From RYN-230 sp963813975 (lineage in GTDB: Bacteria; Actinomycetota; Actinomycetes; Streptosporangiales; Streptosporangiaceae): a stretch of 64,000 nt of DNA. Location of the stretch: positions 310,001 through 374,000 of the forward strand of contig CAWFAP010000004.1 in NCBI GenBank assembly GCA_963813975.1. The letters are read 5' to 3'. Position 1 is the stretch's first letter; the number at the start of each line of letters is the position of its first letter. The position numbers were made by a program, and so were the translations under genes. The notes beneath the pieces are model-generated. The model was not told where the DNA came from and searched no databases. It was given only the letters and a program-made list of their open reading frames with translations. Below are positions 56,233-64,000 of the stretch, piece after piece.

Positions 56233-58612
56233 CCGGCTCCTCGGGTGTGTCGTGATCAGGGCAGGCTCGGAGACGACGGTATCCGTTTCGCCAGGCGATC
56301 CGGAGGGTTCCGCGCCGTTCGCGTCCTGACCTGGGTCAGGACTCGGCTGGGACGGCAGGAACGCCCCTCTGATTCCGCCGCCCCGGCGGATGGCCCGGGC
56401 GATCGCCGTGACCACGAAGACCGCGATGGCGATGGCCACGATGACCATGGCCGTGGTGCCGAAGTGAGTCGAATCCACGCTGAGCTGCGCGTCGGTCCCG
56501 GGCAGCGGCGCCCCGTTCGGTGCGGCCAGGCTCAGCCTGAGCACGGTGGAGCCGGCCACCGCGGACCGGACCTTGATCACCACGGTCCGCTGCTGATGCC
56601 CCCCGATGGTGACCTTGGTCACGGGAGGGTGGACGGTCATCCGGCCCGACGGCGCATGGACCCGCAGCAGCACGGTGACCGGCCGGCCCAGCCGGTTGTT
56701 GATCGACACCGGGACCTGACCGGATTTGCCGGTCAGGGTGTCCTGGCCGGTGTCGATGATGCGGACCTGCCGTTCCTGCGTGGCCAGGTACACCGCCACC
56801 GAGGCGAGCAGGGCCCTCGCCGTGGCCGGGTCGCCCCGCCAGGCGGACGATTCCACCGCGGCCACCGCCCCGGCCAGGTAGCTGGACGCCCGGCCTGTCG
56901 AACATGCTGGCCTGCTGCCGGATGCTGGCCTCCAGGCCCTTGACCTTGCGGAGCAGGCCCCGGTGCAGTTCCCCCGGGGCGAACTTCTCTGAGGGGGGCG
57001 GGAACCGCGGTACCTGCCCGGCGGAGGACTTCGCGGTGATCAGCTCGGCCAGGCTGGCCGGGCGCAGCCAGGGAGCGTTTTCGCTCTCGGCCAGCAGGGC
57101 CGCGGCCAGGCTGGCCGGCGGGTTCCACTGGCGGGGCGGGGTGACCAGGACCGAGCGGGGTATGGCCGGCTGCTCCGACACGATCATCGCGGTCTCGGCC
57201 AGGAAGCGCTGCTCGGCCGCGAACGAGTCGGCCGCCGTGCCGGGCTGCGCCGTGCTGGCTTGCGCGGCGCTGGCGGACCGGCTGCTGGCCGCCCGGTCCC
57301 GGGCGGCTGTGGGGGCGCTGGCCAGGACCTGGCTGAGCCCGCTGTCGGACAGGGCCACGTTCAGGCCGCCGTCCACCCCGTCCAGGGCCCTGGTGATGGC
57401 GCTGGGCGTGTACCCGGCCGCCGTCCTCGGCGGCATCAGGGTGTCGTTCAGGACCACCGAGTGCCAGCGGTCCGCAGCCAGGTTGCCCAGGACCCCGTAG
57501 TCGGCGAACCCGTCAGCCGGCCAGGCGATCGTGCCGACGGCCGGTGAGACCGGCCGCTGCGTGCCGCCCAGGTATTGCTGCGCCACGTCGGCCCCCTTCT
57601 CCTGGGCCCGCTGCAGGTCGGTGTTCATGGCGGCGTGCGTGAGCGCGGACATGTCCACGTCCGCGTAGGGCGTGACGAAATAGTCCTGCTGCCCGGTCAC
57701 CGAACGCAGCCCGGACAGCCAGGTGCGGGCGGCCGGGCTGGCCCGCTTGGTGATCCCACCAGAGCAGGCGGACGTCGCGCCCACCTGGTAACTGCTGCTC
57801 ATGACCCCGGCGCCGGCCAGCACGCTGGGATCGATAGCCCAGGTCAGCCTGGCGCGGACGGCGTCCGTCGTGCTCCCTGCCGTGAGCAGGCGGCTGAGCC
57901 GGCCACCAGCCAGGCTGCTGGCGAGGCCATTGTTGAGCAGGGACCGGCAGGCAGCCTGCGCTGGTGCGCTGAAGATCGGCCAGATCCAGGCCATCTTCAT
58001 CCGCTGGCTCAGTCCGGCCGCGGCTGCGGACCCCGGCCAGAACGGCAGGAACGTGTGATCGGCAGTCACCGGGGTGCCGCCCGCATCCACCTCGGCCGCG
58101 AGCGGGTACACGCCGAACGCGGTCAGGCCCAGGCTGCTGGCCGGAACCCGGATCGACCACGGCCGGACCGCTCCCGGCGCCAGGGATCCGGGCAGCTTGG
58201 CCAGGGCGCCGATGATCGGGGTATCCACGTTGGCCACGTTCCCGGCGGCGTACTCGCTGAGCTCGGTGCGGCTCGTGAGCTTAAAGGTGGACGACCAGAG
58301 CTGGACGGCGAGGCTATTGACCGTGGTCCGGGTCGGGTTGGTCACCGTGCCCTGCACGGTGACCGCGCGCCCGGGCTGGGCGATCTGCGGGCTCACCGAG
58401 CTGATGCCGATCGTCACGTGCTGCGGCGCTGCAGCGGTGGCCCGCGAGTTGGCCGTGCGTGAGGTGACCGCGGCGGCGGCACTGCCGGCCAGGACGGGGC
58501 CCGCGGCCATCAGCGCGGCGAACGCGCAGGCCAGTACGCCACGCCGGGCCATGCCGGGCCACGCCGGCCGGGCAGGCCTCGGGTCGCGCTGCGTTGGGCA
58601 CTGACGCGGCAT
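56233..58612 (-). CDS. DUF6049 exported membrane protein, frameshifted; 3' end not defined by a stop
   Basis: A signal peptide (MARRGVLACAFAALMAAGPVLA, residues 20-41) leads to a large extracellular part, starting with QHVTIGISSVSPQIAQPGRAVTV. A C-terminal membrane span (TTAMVIVAIAIAVFVVTAIA) follows near 56400. The frame breaks in a C-run at 56889-56891; removing one base gives MFDRPASSYLAGAVAAVESSAW and continues. That frame enters murJ without a stop; a stop exists in another frame at 56249. The gene is always next to murJ in Streptomyces-like genomes. Confidence 0.75.
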
Positions 58613-58705
58613 GCCGGAAATGCTATTGCCGTTCCCTGAGTGCTCTTCCAAGATGTGTCCGGGCTCCCTGGATTTCCCCCGGCCCACCTATACCCCCTAC
58701 CCTCA

Positions 58706-60196
58706 ATGCCCGTGCCGGATACCACGCCCTTCAGTCCGCAACAGCGGAAGGCCGCCGCAGCGCTGCTGCGCAAGACGGCCGAGCCCGCCGCGGAACTGGG
58801 CCGCGTTTTCGCCCGCAACGGGCACGCGCTGGCACTGGTGGGGGGTCCGGTCCGGGACGTGTTCCTCAGCCGGGCGCACAGCGACCTGGACCTGGCCACG
58901 GACGCGACACCGCCGCAGGTCCTGGGCATCGTGCGGGACTGGGCGGACAGGGTCTGGGAAACCGGCATCGATTTCGGCACCGTCGGCCTCCGCAAGGGCG
59001 ACACGGTCTTGGAGATCACCACCTACCGCAGCGAGACGTACGTGCCGGACTCGCGCAAGCCCGCGGGCATCCGGTACGGCACTTCCCTGGAGGCCGACCT
59101 GCGGCGGCGTGACTTCACGGTGAATGCGATGGCGGCCCGGCTGCCGTCATTGGAGCTGGTGGACCCGTTCGGTGGCCTGCGCGACCTGCGGGACAAAGTG
59201 CTGCGCACGCCGGGGAGCCCCGGGGAGTCGTTCACCGACGACCCGCTGCGGATGATGCGCGCGGCCCGGTTCACCGCGCAGCTCGGCTTCACCGTGGCCC
59301 CGGAGGTGGCCGCGGCCATGCGGGAGCTCGCCCCGCGGCTGGCGGTCGTATCCGCGGAGCGGGTCCGCGATGAGCTTCAGAAACTCCTGCTCGCCCCGCG
59401 GCCCCACGATCCGGTCCGCGGGATCGAGCTGATGGTGGAGACCGGGCTGGCGGACGTGGTGCTGCCCGAGATACCCAGGCTGCGCCTGGAAACCGATGAG
59501 CACATGCGGCACAAGGACGTGTACCAGCATTCGCTGACCGTGCTGGAGCAGTCCGTCGAGCTGGAGGAGCGCTACGGCCTGCAGCCGGATCTGGTGGTCC
59601 GGCTGGCGGCGCTGCTGCACGACATCGGCAAGCCCAAGACGCGCTCAAAGCTCCCGGACGGGCGGGTGGCCTTCCATCACCACGAGGTGGTCGGCGCGGC
59701 CATGGCCCGGTCCCGGCTGAAGGCGTTTCGGTTCCCGTCCTCGGTGGTGGCCGACGTGACCACCCTGATCGCGCTGCACCTGCGGTTCCACGGGTACGGG
59801 CCGGGGGAGTGGACGGACTCCGCGGTCCGCCGCTACGTGCGCGACGCCGGGCCGATGCTGAGCCGCCTGCACGTGCTGACCCGGGCCGACTGCACCACCC
59901 GGAACAAGGCCAAGGCGGCCCGCCTGGCCCGGGCCCAGGACGGACTGGAGGAGCGCATCGTGACGCTCAGCACCCAGGAGGAACTCAAGAAGATCCGGCC
60001 CGACCTGGACGGCCATGAGATCATGGCCATCTTGCGCCTGCCGTCCGGCCGTGACGTCGGGCGGGCCTATCAGCACCTGCTGGACCTGCGCATGGAGCAC
60101 GGCCCGCTGGGCAAAGAGCGGGCCGCTCAGGAACTCCGGCGCTGGGCCGAACGGGAGGGACTCGGGGCGCCCCCCGCCCCGGAGGACGGCGGCTGA
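58706..60196 (+). CDS. pcnA: CCA tRNA nucleotidyltransferase
   Basis: The 496-residue enzyme has the nucleotidyltransferase motif LVGGPVRDVFLSR and DLDLATDA (near residue 45-65), RRDFTVNAMA, and an HD domain LLHDIGKPKTRSK (near residue 305). It adds or repairs the 3' CCA of tRNAs; neither tRNA in this window encodes CCA, so it is needed. It diverges from DUF6049 and overlaps the MFS gene by 70 bp. Confidence 0.95.
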   Translation: MPVPDTTPFSPQQRKAAAALLRKTAEPAAELGRVFARNGHALALVGGPVRDVFLSRAHSDLDLATDATPPQVLGIVRDWADRVWETGIDFGTVGLRKGDTVLEITTYRSETYVPDSRKPAGIRYGTSLEADLRRRDFTVNAMAARLPSLELVDPFGGLRDLRDKVLRTPGSPGESFTDDPLRMMRAARFTAQLGFTVAPEVAAAMRELAPRLAVVSAERVRDELQKLLLAPRPHDPVRGIELMVETGLADVVLPEIPRLRLETDEHMRHKDVYQHSLTVLEQSVELEERYGLQPDLVVRLAALLHDIGKPKTRSKLPDGRVAFHHHEVVGAAMARSRLKAFRFPSSVVADVTTLIALHLRFHGYGPGEWTDSAVRRYVRDAGPMLSRLHVLTRADCTTRNKAKAARLARAQDGLEERIVTLSTQEELKKIRPDLDGHEIMAILRLPSGRDVGRAYQHLLDLRMEHGPLGKERAAQELRRWAEREGLGAPPAPEDGG

Positions 60197-61554
60197 CCGT
60201 TCCCGTCCTCTGGTGACGGCCGCCGGACGGCCAGCCAGTACGCCGCCGCGGCAACCGCGTATCCCACCGCGACCAGGCCGATGATGGCCGCCGACCGCCC
60301 GGTGACCGGCATGAACGCCGCGCTCAGCGCGGCCCCGGCCACGAACGTGATGTTGAACATCATGTCGTAGAAGGAGAACACGCGGCCGCGGTACTCGTCG
60401 TCCACCTCCTCCTGCAGGATGGTGGTCGCGCAGATCGCGACCCCCTGCCCGACCAGGTTCAGGCCGAACCCGATGATCAGGAACGCGACCTGGTTGAATG
60501 TCTCGCCCAAGGAACCGCTGATGACCGCGCCCGCGGCGAGCAGGACCGTGATCCAGGCCGGCTTGCTGAGCACCTTGGTCAGTTTCGGGGTGATCAGCGC
60601 TGCGCAGGCGTAGCCGACCGCGGAGGCGATGACCAGCACGGTGTAGTGGCTGAGGGCCGTGTTGGCCCCGGCCGAGCGGTAGAAGTAGTTCCGGTACAGC
60701 AGGATCGACATCAGGAACAAGATCCCGTACAGGAACCGGTTCGCGCCGGTGGCGCCCAGGGTCGCGGCCGGCCCGCGGCGGCGCAGCACGTACCGGGCCC
60801 CGGCGGCCAGCCCGGACAGCACGAGCGCGAACTCGCCGAGGACCCGGCCCGGCGGCCGGTCACCCGGCTCACGGACGGGGCCGAGCAGCGGGCGGGGCAT
60901 GGTCCTGGCCACCAGGCTGGCCAGGAGATAGCAGCCGCCGCCCACCAGCAGGGTGACGGCGGAGCCCGCCCGGCCGCCGCCGGTCGCCACGTGGACGCCC
61001 AGGCCGGCGATGCCGCCGATCGCGGCCATGATGCCGCCCGCCGTCGGCGACACGGAGTTGGCCATGACCAGCTTGTCCTCCGCCACTACGTGCGGCAGCG
61101 CGGCGGACAGCGACGACAGGAAGAACCGGTTGACGCCCAGGACCAGGAGCACGCCGGCGTACAGCGGGACGCCCAGCCGGCCCGAGCCGACCAGCGCGGC
61201 GGTCAGCACCACGAACGCGGTGCGCAGCAGCGCCGACCAGACCAGGATCTGGCGCCGCGACCAGCGGTCGATGAACACCCCCGCGAACGGGCCGATCAGC
61301 GAGTACGGGAGGTAAAGGACGGCGAAGGCGGCGGCTGCCGAGGCCGGATTGGGGAACGAGGTGCTGTTGAAGAACACGTACGAGCCCAGCCCGGCGGTGA
61401 AGACCCCGTCCCCGGTCTGCGAGATCAGGCGGGTGGCGAACAGCCGCCGGAAGTCCCGTTCCTGCAGCACGCTCCGGAGCTCAGCGAGAAAAGACGAGCC
61501 GGTTCGCCGGCCGCGCAGCATCGCCTTGACGGCGGCCAGGACGGTCACCCGCAC
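60127..61554 (-). CDS. MFS-type transporter, probable efflux
   Basis: The 475-residue protein has 11-12 membrane spans and the MFS loop between spans 2 and 3 (GPFAGVFIDRWSRRQIL). FRRLFATRLISQTGDGVF near residue 35 is typical of drug-export-like actinobacterial MFS proteins. The substrate is unknown. The 3' end overlaps pcnA by 70 bp. Confidence 0.82.
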   Translation of the reverse strand: MRVTVLAAVKAMLRGRRTGSSFLAELRSVLQERDFRRLFATRLISQTGDGVFTAGLGSYVFFNSTSFPNPASAAAAFAVLYLPYSLIGPFAGVFIDRWSRRQILVWSALLRTAFVVLTAALVGSGRLGVPLYAGVLLVLGVNRFFLSSLSAALPHVVAEDKLVMANSVSPTAGGIMAAIGGIAGLGVHVATGGGRAGSAVTLLVGGGCYLLASLVARTMPRPLLGPVREPGDRPPGRVLGEFALVLSGLAAGARYVLRRRGPAATLGATGANRFLYGILFLMSILLYRNYFYRSAGANTALSHYTVLVIASAVGYACAALITPKLTKVLSKPAWITVLLAAGAVISGSLGETFNQVAFLIIGFGLNLVGQGVAICATTILQEEVDDEYRGRVFSFYDMMFNITFVAGAALSAAFMPVTGRSAAIIGLVAVGYAVAAAAYWLAVRRPSPEDGNGQPPSSGAGGAPSPSRSAQRRSS

Positions 61555-61635
61555 AGACTACGGGCGACCATCCTCCGGGCCTGCCCCCGCCGATGGCGCC
61601 CCGGGCCATGCTTGCGCATGGCCCGGGCATGGAAA

Positions 61636-61670
61636 CGGCACGTGCCCCGCGAAGGACGGGGCACGTGCCG
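61636..61670 (-). terminator. Strong hairpin downstream of inositol-3-phosphate synthase gene
   Basis: CGGCACGTGCCCCG (61636-61649) and CGGGGCACGTGCCG (61657-61670) form a perfect 14-bp stem with a 7-base loop, 18 bp after the ino1 stop on the minus strand. TTTCC follows, so this is a probable terminator. Confidence 0.75.
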
Positions 61671-61688
61671 ACCGGGGGCTGAGGTGGG

Positions 61689-62768
61689 TCAGCGCTCGAT
61701 GTCGCCGCGGATGAACTTCTCCACCAGGTCGCGCGCGGTGTCGTCGTCATACTGCTGCGGAGGCGACTTCATGAAGTACGACGCCGCCGAGAGGATAGGG
61801 CCGCCGATGCCGCGGTCCTTGGCGATCTTGGCGGCCCGGATCGCATCGATGATCACGCCTGCCGAGTTCGGAGAGTCCCAGACTTCCAGCTTGTACTCGA
61901 GGTTGAGCGGGACGTCGCCGAACGCCCGTCCCTCCAGCCGGATGTAGGCCCACTTCCGGTCGTCCAGCCAGGGGACGTGGTCGGAGGGGCCGATGTGCAC
62001 GGCGGCCTTCTCCATCTCGTGCGGGATCTGCGAGGTGACCGACTGGGTCTTGGACACCTTCTTGGACACGAGGCGCTTGCGCTCCAGCATGTTCATGAAG
62101 TCCATGTTCCCGCCGAAGTTGAGCTGGTACGTGCGCAGCAGCTCGACGCCGCGGTCCTCGAAGAGCTTCGCCAGCACCCGGTGCGTGATGGTGGCACCCA
62201 CCTGGGACTTGATGTCGTCCCCGATGATCGGCACGCCGGCCGCGGTGAACTTCTCGGCCCACTCCGGGTCGGAGGCGATGAACACCGGCAGCGCGTTCAC
62301 GAACGCCACGCCCGCGTCGATGGCGCACTGCGCGTAGAAGCGGTCGGCCTGCTCGGATCCGACCGGCAGGTAGGACACCAGGACGTCGGCGCCCGAGTCG
62401 CGCAGGACCTGGACCACATCCACGGCCGGGTCGGCGGACTCGGAGATCATCTCCTGGTAGTACTCGCCCAGCCCGTCCAGCGTCGGGCCGCGCTGCACGG
62501 TGATTCCCGTGGGCGCAACGTCGCAGATCTTGATGGTGTTGTTCTCGCTGGCCAGGATGGCCTCGGCGAGATCCCGGCCGACCTTCTTCGCGTCCACGTC
62601 GAAAGCGGCGACGAATTCCACGTCCCGCACGTGATACGGGCCGAAGGACACGTGCATCAGCCCAGGAACCCGGTCCCCGGGCTCGGCATCCTTGTAGTAC
62701 TCCACGCCCTGGATCAGGGAGCTGGCGCAGTTACCCACGCCAACGATGGCCACCCGAACCGAACCCAT
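61689..62768 (-). CDS. ino1: Inositol-3-phosphate synthase
   Basis: The 359-residue NAD-dependent enzyme converts glucose-6-phosphate to inositol-3-phosphate, the first step to phosphatidylinositol and mycothiol in Actinobacteria. It has the NAD motif VAIVGVGNCASSLIQGVEYY, VSYLPVGSEQADRFYAQ, and the conserved FGGNMDFMNML and SYFMKSPP. ATG 62768 has GAAGGAG eight bases upstream. It is 63 bp downstream of padR. Confidence 0.95.
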   Translation of the reverse strand: MGSVRVAIVGVGNCASSLIQGVEYYKDAEPGDRVPGLMHVSFGPYHVRDVEFVAAFDVDAKKVGRDLAEAILASENNTIKICDVAPTGITVQRGPTLDGLGEYYQEMISESADPAVDVVQVLRDSGADVLVSYLPVGSEQADRFYAQCAIDAGVAFVNALPVFIASDPEWAEKFTAAGVPIIGDDIKSQVGATITHRVLAKLFEDRGVELLRTYQLNFGGNMDFMNMLERKRLVSKKVSKTQSVTSQIPHEMEKAAVHIGPSDHVPWLDDRKWAYIRLEGRAFGDVPLNLEYKLEVWDSPNSAGVIIDAIRAAKIAKDRGIGGPILSAASYFMKSPPQQYDDDTARDLVEKFIRGDIER

Positions 62769-62831
62769 GGGGACACACTCCTTCTCTCGCCGCGCGATGG
62801 TGGCGTCAGATTTATCTCTCAATTCACGTGC

Positions 62832-63437
62832 TCAGTCAGCTGTGTCAGGTCCGCCCGCCCGGCCGGGACCGGTCTGGTCCGCCGCGTCCGCCTGGCGCTC
62901 GGAGGCGATCAGTTCGTTCAGCCAGCGGACTTCCCGCTCGACCGATTCCAGGCCGTGCCGGTGCAGCTCGAGCGTGTAGCTGTCCATCCGCTCCCGGGTC
63001 CGGGCCATGGCCCCGCGCACCCCGTCCAGCCGCTCCTCCAGCCTGCTGCGGCGTCCCTCGAGGATGCGCAGCCGGATGTCGGCCTGCGTCTGGCCGAAGA
63101 ACGCGAAGTGCACGCCGAACCCGTCGTCGTCCCAGGCCGCGGGCCCGGACTCGGTGAGCAGTTGCTGGAGCCGCTCCTTGCCGTCCGCGGTAAGCCGGTA
63201 GACGATCTTGGACCGCCGGCCGGCCAGCGGCTTGGCCGTGCCCTCGGGGGCCTCCTCGGCGATGAGCCCCTGGGCCAGGAGCAGCTTCAGGCACGGGTAC
63301 AGCGACCCGTACCCGAACGCGCGGAACGCGCCGAGCATGGAGTTCAGCCGCTTGCGCAGCTCGTATCCGTGCATCGGGGTCTCGTGCAGCAGCCCGAGTA
63401 CCGCGAGCTCCAGCACGCGTGACCGTTGGCCGACCAT
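62832..63437 (-). CDS. PadR-family transcriptional regulator
   Basis: The 201-residue protein has an N-terminal PadR winged helix (RVLELAVLGLLHETPMHGYELRKRL, with LYPCLKLL near residue 50) and a C-terminal helical dimer region. The arrangement padR-ino1 and divergent DUF5318 is conserved in Actinobacteria (Rv0047c, Rv0046c and Rv0049 in M. tuberculosis). An 11-bp palindrome at 63593 is its likely operator. Confidence 0.92.
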   Translation of the reverse strand: MVGQRSRVLELAVLGLLHETPMHGYELRKRLNSMLGAFRAFGYGSLYPCLKLLLAQGLIAEEAPEGTAKPLAGRRSKIVYRLTADGKERLQQLLTESGPAAWDDDGFGVHFAFFGQTQADIRLRILEGRRSRLEERLDGVRGAMARTRERMDSYTLELHRHGLESVEREVRWLNELIASERQADAADQTGPGRAGGPDTAD

Positions 63438-63592
63438 GCCTGCCCGCACCTCCCGTCCGCGTGGCCCGTGCTGCGGGCCGTACTGTGCCGCCCGTACCGT
63501 GCCGCCCGGGCGGCAGCGCCGTGGTGTTCCGACGTGCTGCCGAGCCGGGCCGCCAGGACAGTCGCCAGGACAATATGCCCGCAATGTGCCAA

Positions 63593-63617
63593 AGCGATGT
63601 ATCGAACCGATACATCG
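63593..63617. promoter_or_regulatory. PadR-type operator palindrome
   Basis: GCGATGTATCG, AAC, CGATACATCGC: perfect 11-bp arms around three bases, containing the ATGT...ACAT core of PadR operators. It lies in the divergent promoter region between padR and the DUF5318 gene, so it may control both. Confidence 0.8.
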
Positions 63618-63770
63618 CCAAGATATGCGCCGGGGGAGGACTGCGCAACTCCCCGTTCACCGCCCGTTTCCCGGGCACCGGCCGCGAACCCGGGTACGAG
63701 CCGCGAATCCGGGGGTGGGGAGGCCAGCCGGGGCTCGGAGCCCTGCGGCTTCCGTCGTACGCTGTCGGGG

Positions 63771-64000
63771 ATGGGAGTTCGGCGATCGGTCGTGGATTAC
63801 GGGCTTGCCCGGCGGGCAACGCTCGCCTCCGTGCTGGCCGGGCACACCACGGTCGCGGACGTCTGCGACGCGCACCCCTATCTGCTCCGGGCGGCCAAGT
63901 TTCATGGTGAGGCCACCGATACGGCCTGCCCCATCTGCCGCAGAGCCAAGCTGACCCACGTCACCTACGTGTATGGGGACGAACTCGGCCAATATGCCGG
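63771..64000 (+). CDS. DUF5318 family protein, cut by window end
   Basis: ATG 63771 begins RRSVVDYGLARRATLASVL, then DVCDAHPYLLRAAKFHGEA, CPICRRAKLTHVTYVYGDEL. These are the conserved Cys-containing blocks of DUF5318 proteins. The frame remains open at the window end. The function is unknown. Confidence 0.92.
   Translation, partial: MGVRRSVVDYGLARRATLASVLAGHTTVADVCDAHPYLLRAAKFHGEATDTACPICRRAKLTHVTYVYGDELGQYA

Overview
The window is chromosomal DNA from a high-GC actinomycete (strong G/C third positions, frequent GTG/TTG starts, AGGAG-type ribosome binding sites) and spans the replication origin. The core order rpmH-rnpA-yidD-yidC-jag-rsmG-parA-parB on one side of dnaA and dnaN-recF-dciA-gyrB-gyrA-DUF3566-tRNA-Ile on the other is typical of Actinobacteria. 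trxA-trxB-anti-sigma-sigM-pseudokinase-murJ-DUF6049-pcnA, and ino1-padR-DUF5318, match Streptomyces and Mycobacterium. The layout suggests a Streptosporangiales or Streptomyces-like soil actinomycete; no species is assigned.

Region 1 (1-8.7 kb): an exported beta-propeller lipoprotein, a decayed tyrosine integrase beside tRNA-Ala, a HAD-fold protein that has lost its catalytic aspartates, a DLW-39 microprotein, an ABC-F ATPase, a membrane glycosyltransferase-like protein and a lipoprotein.

Region 2 (8.7-26.7 kb): a carbon monoxide dehydrogenase (CODH) island. Set 1 (minus strand) is coxM-coxS-coxL-coxD-coxE, with a divergent LysR (CutR-like) gene. Set 2 (plus strand) is a small unknown gene, a coxM-coxS reading frame with no stop between the two parts, coxL, coxF with a YHS domain, coxG, and then five consecutive tiny single-span membrane protein genes. 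It converges on a second coxD-coxE pair with three small unknown genes. Both CoxL proteins carry the form I (Mo-Cu CODH) active-site motif. The island lies between tRNA-Ile and DLW-39/tRNA-Ala, which are usually close together, so it looks like an insertion beside the origin. The coxG-linked membrane gene array is the best candidate for an undescribed system, possibly a membrane platform coupling atmospheric CO oxidation to quinone.

Region 3 (26.8-46.5 kb): a YdcF-like protein, a zincin, a DUF3303-like protein, tRNA-Ile, then gyrase, recF, dnaN, the origin region, dnaA, rpmH-rnpA-yidD-yidC-jag-rsmG and parAB with three parS sites.

Region 4 (46.5-64 kb): threonine aldolase, GNAT, Nudix, thioredoxin system, SigM and anti-sigma factor, pseudokinase, MurJ, DUF6049, CCA-adding enzyme, MFS exporter, inositol-3-phosphate synthase with its PadR regulator, and the start of a DUF5318 gene.

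Caution: at least six conserved genes (coxE1, recF, yidC, jag, the pseudokinase and DUF6049) are each broken by one single-base indel. The pattern looks more like residual sequence error than gene decay, and it weakens claims that depend on one reading frame, such as the coxM-coxS and DUF6049-murJ fusions.
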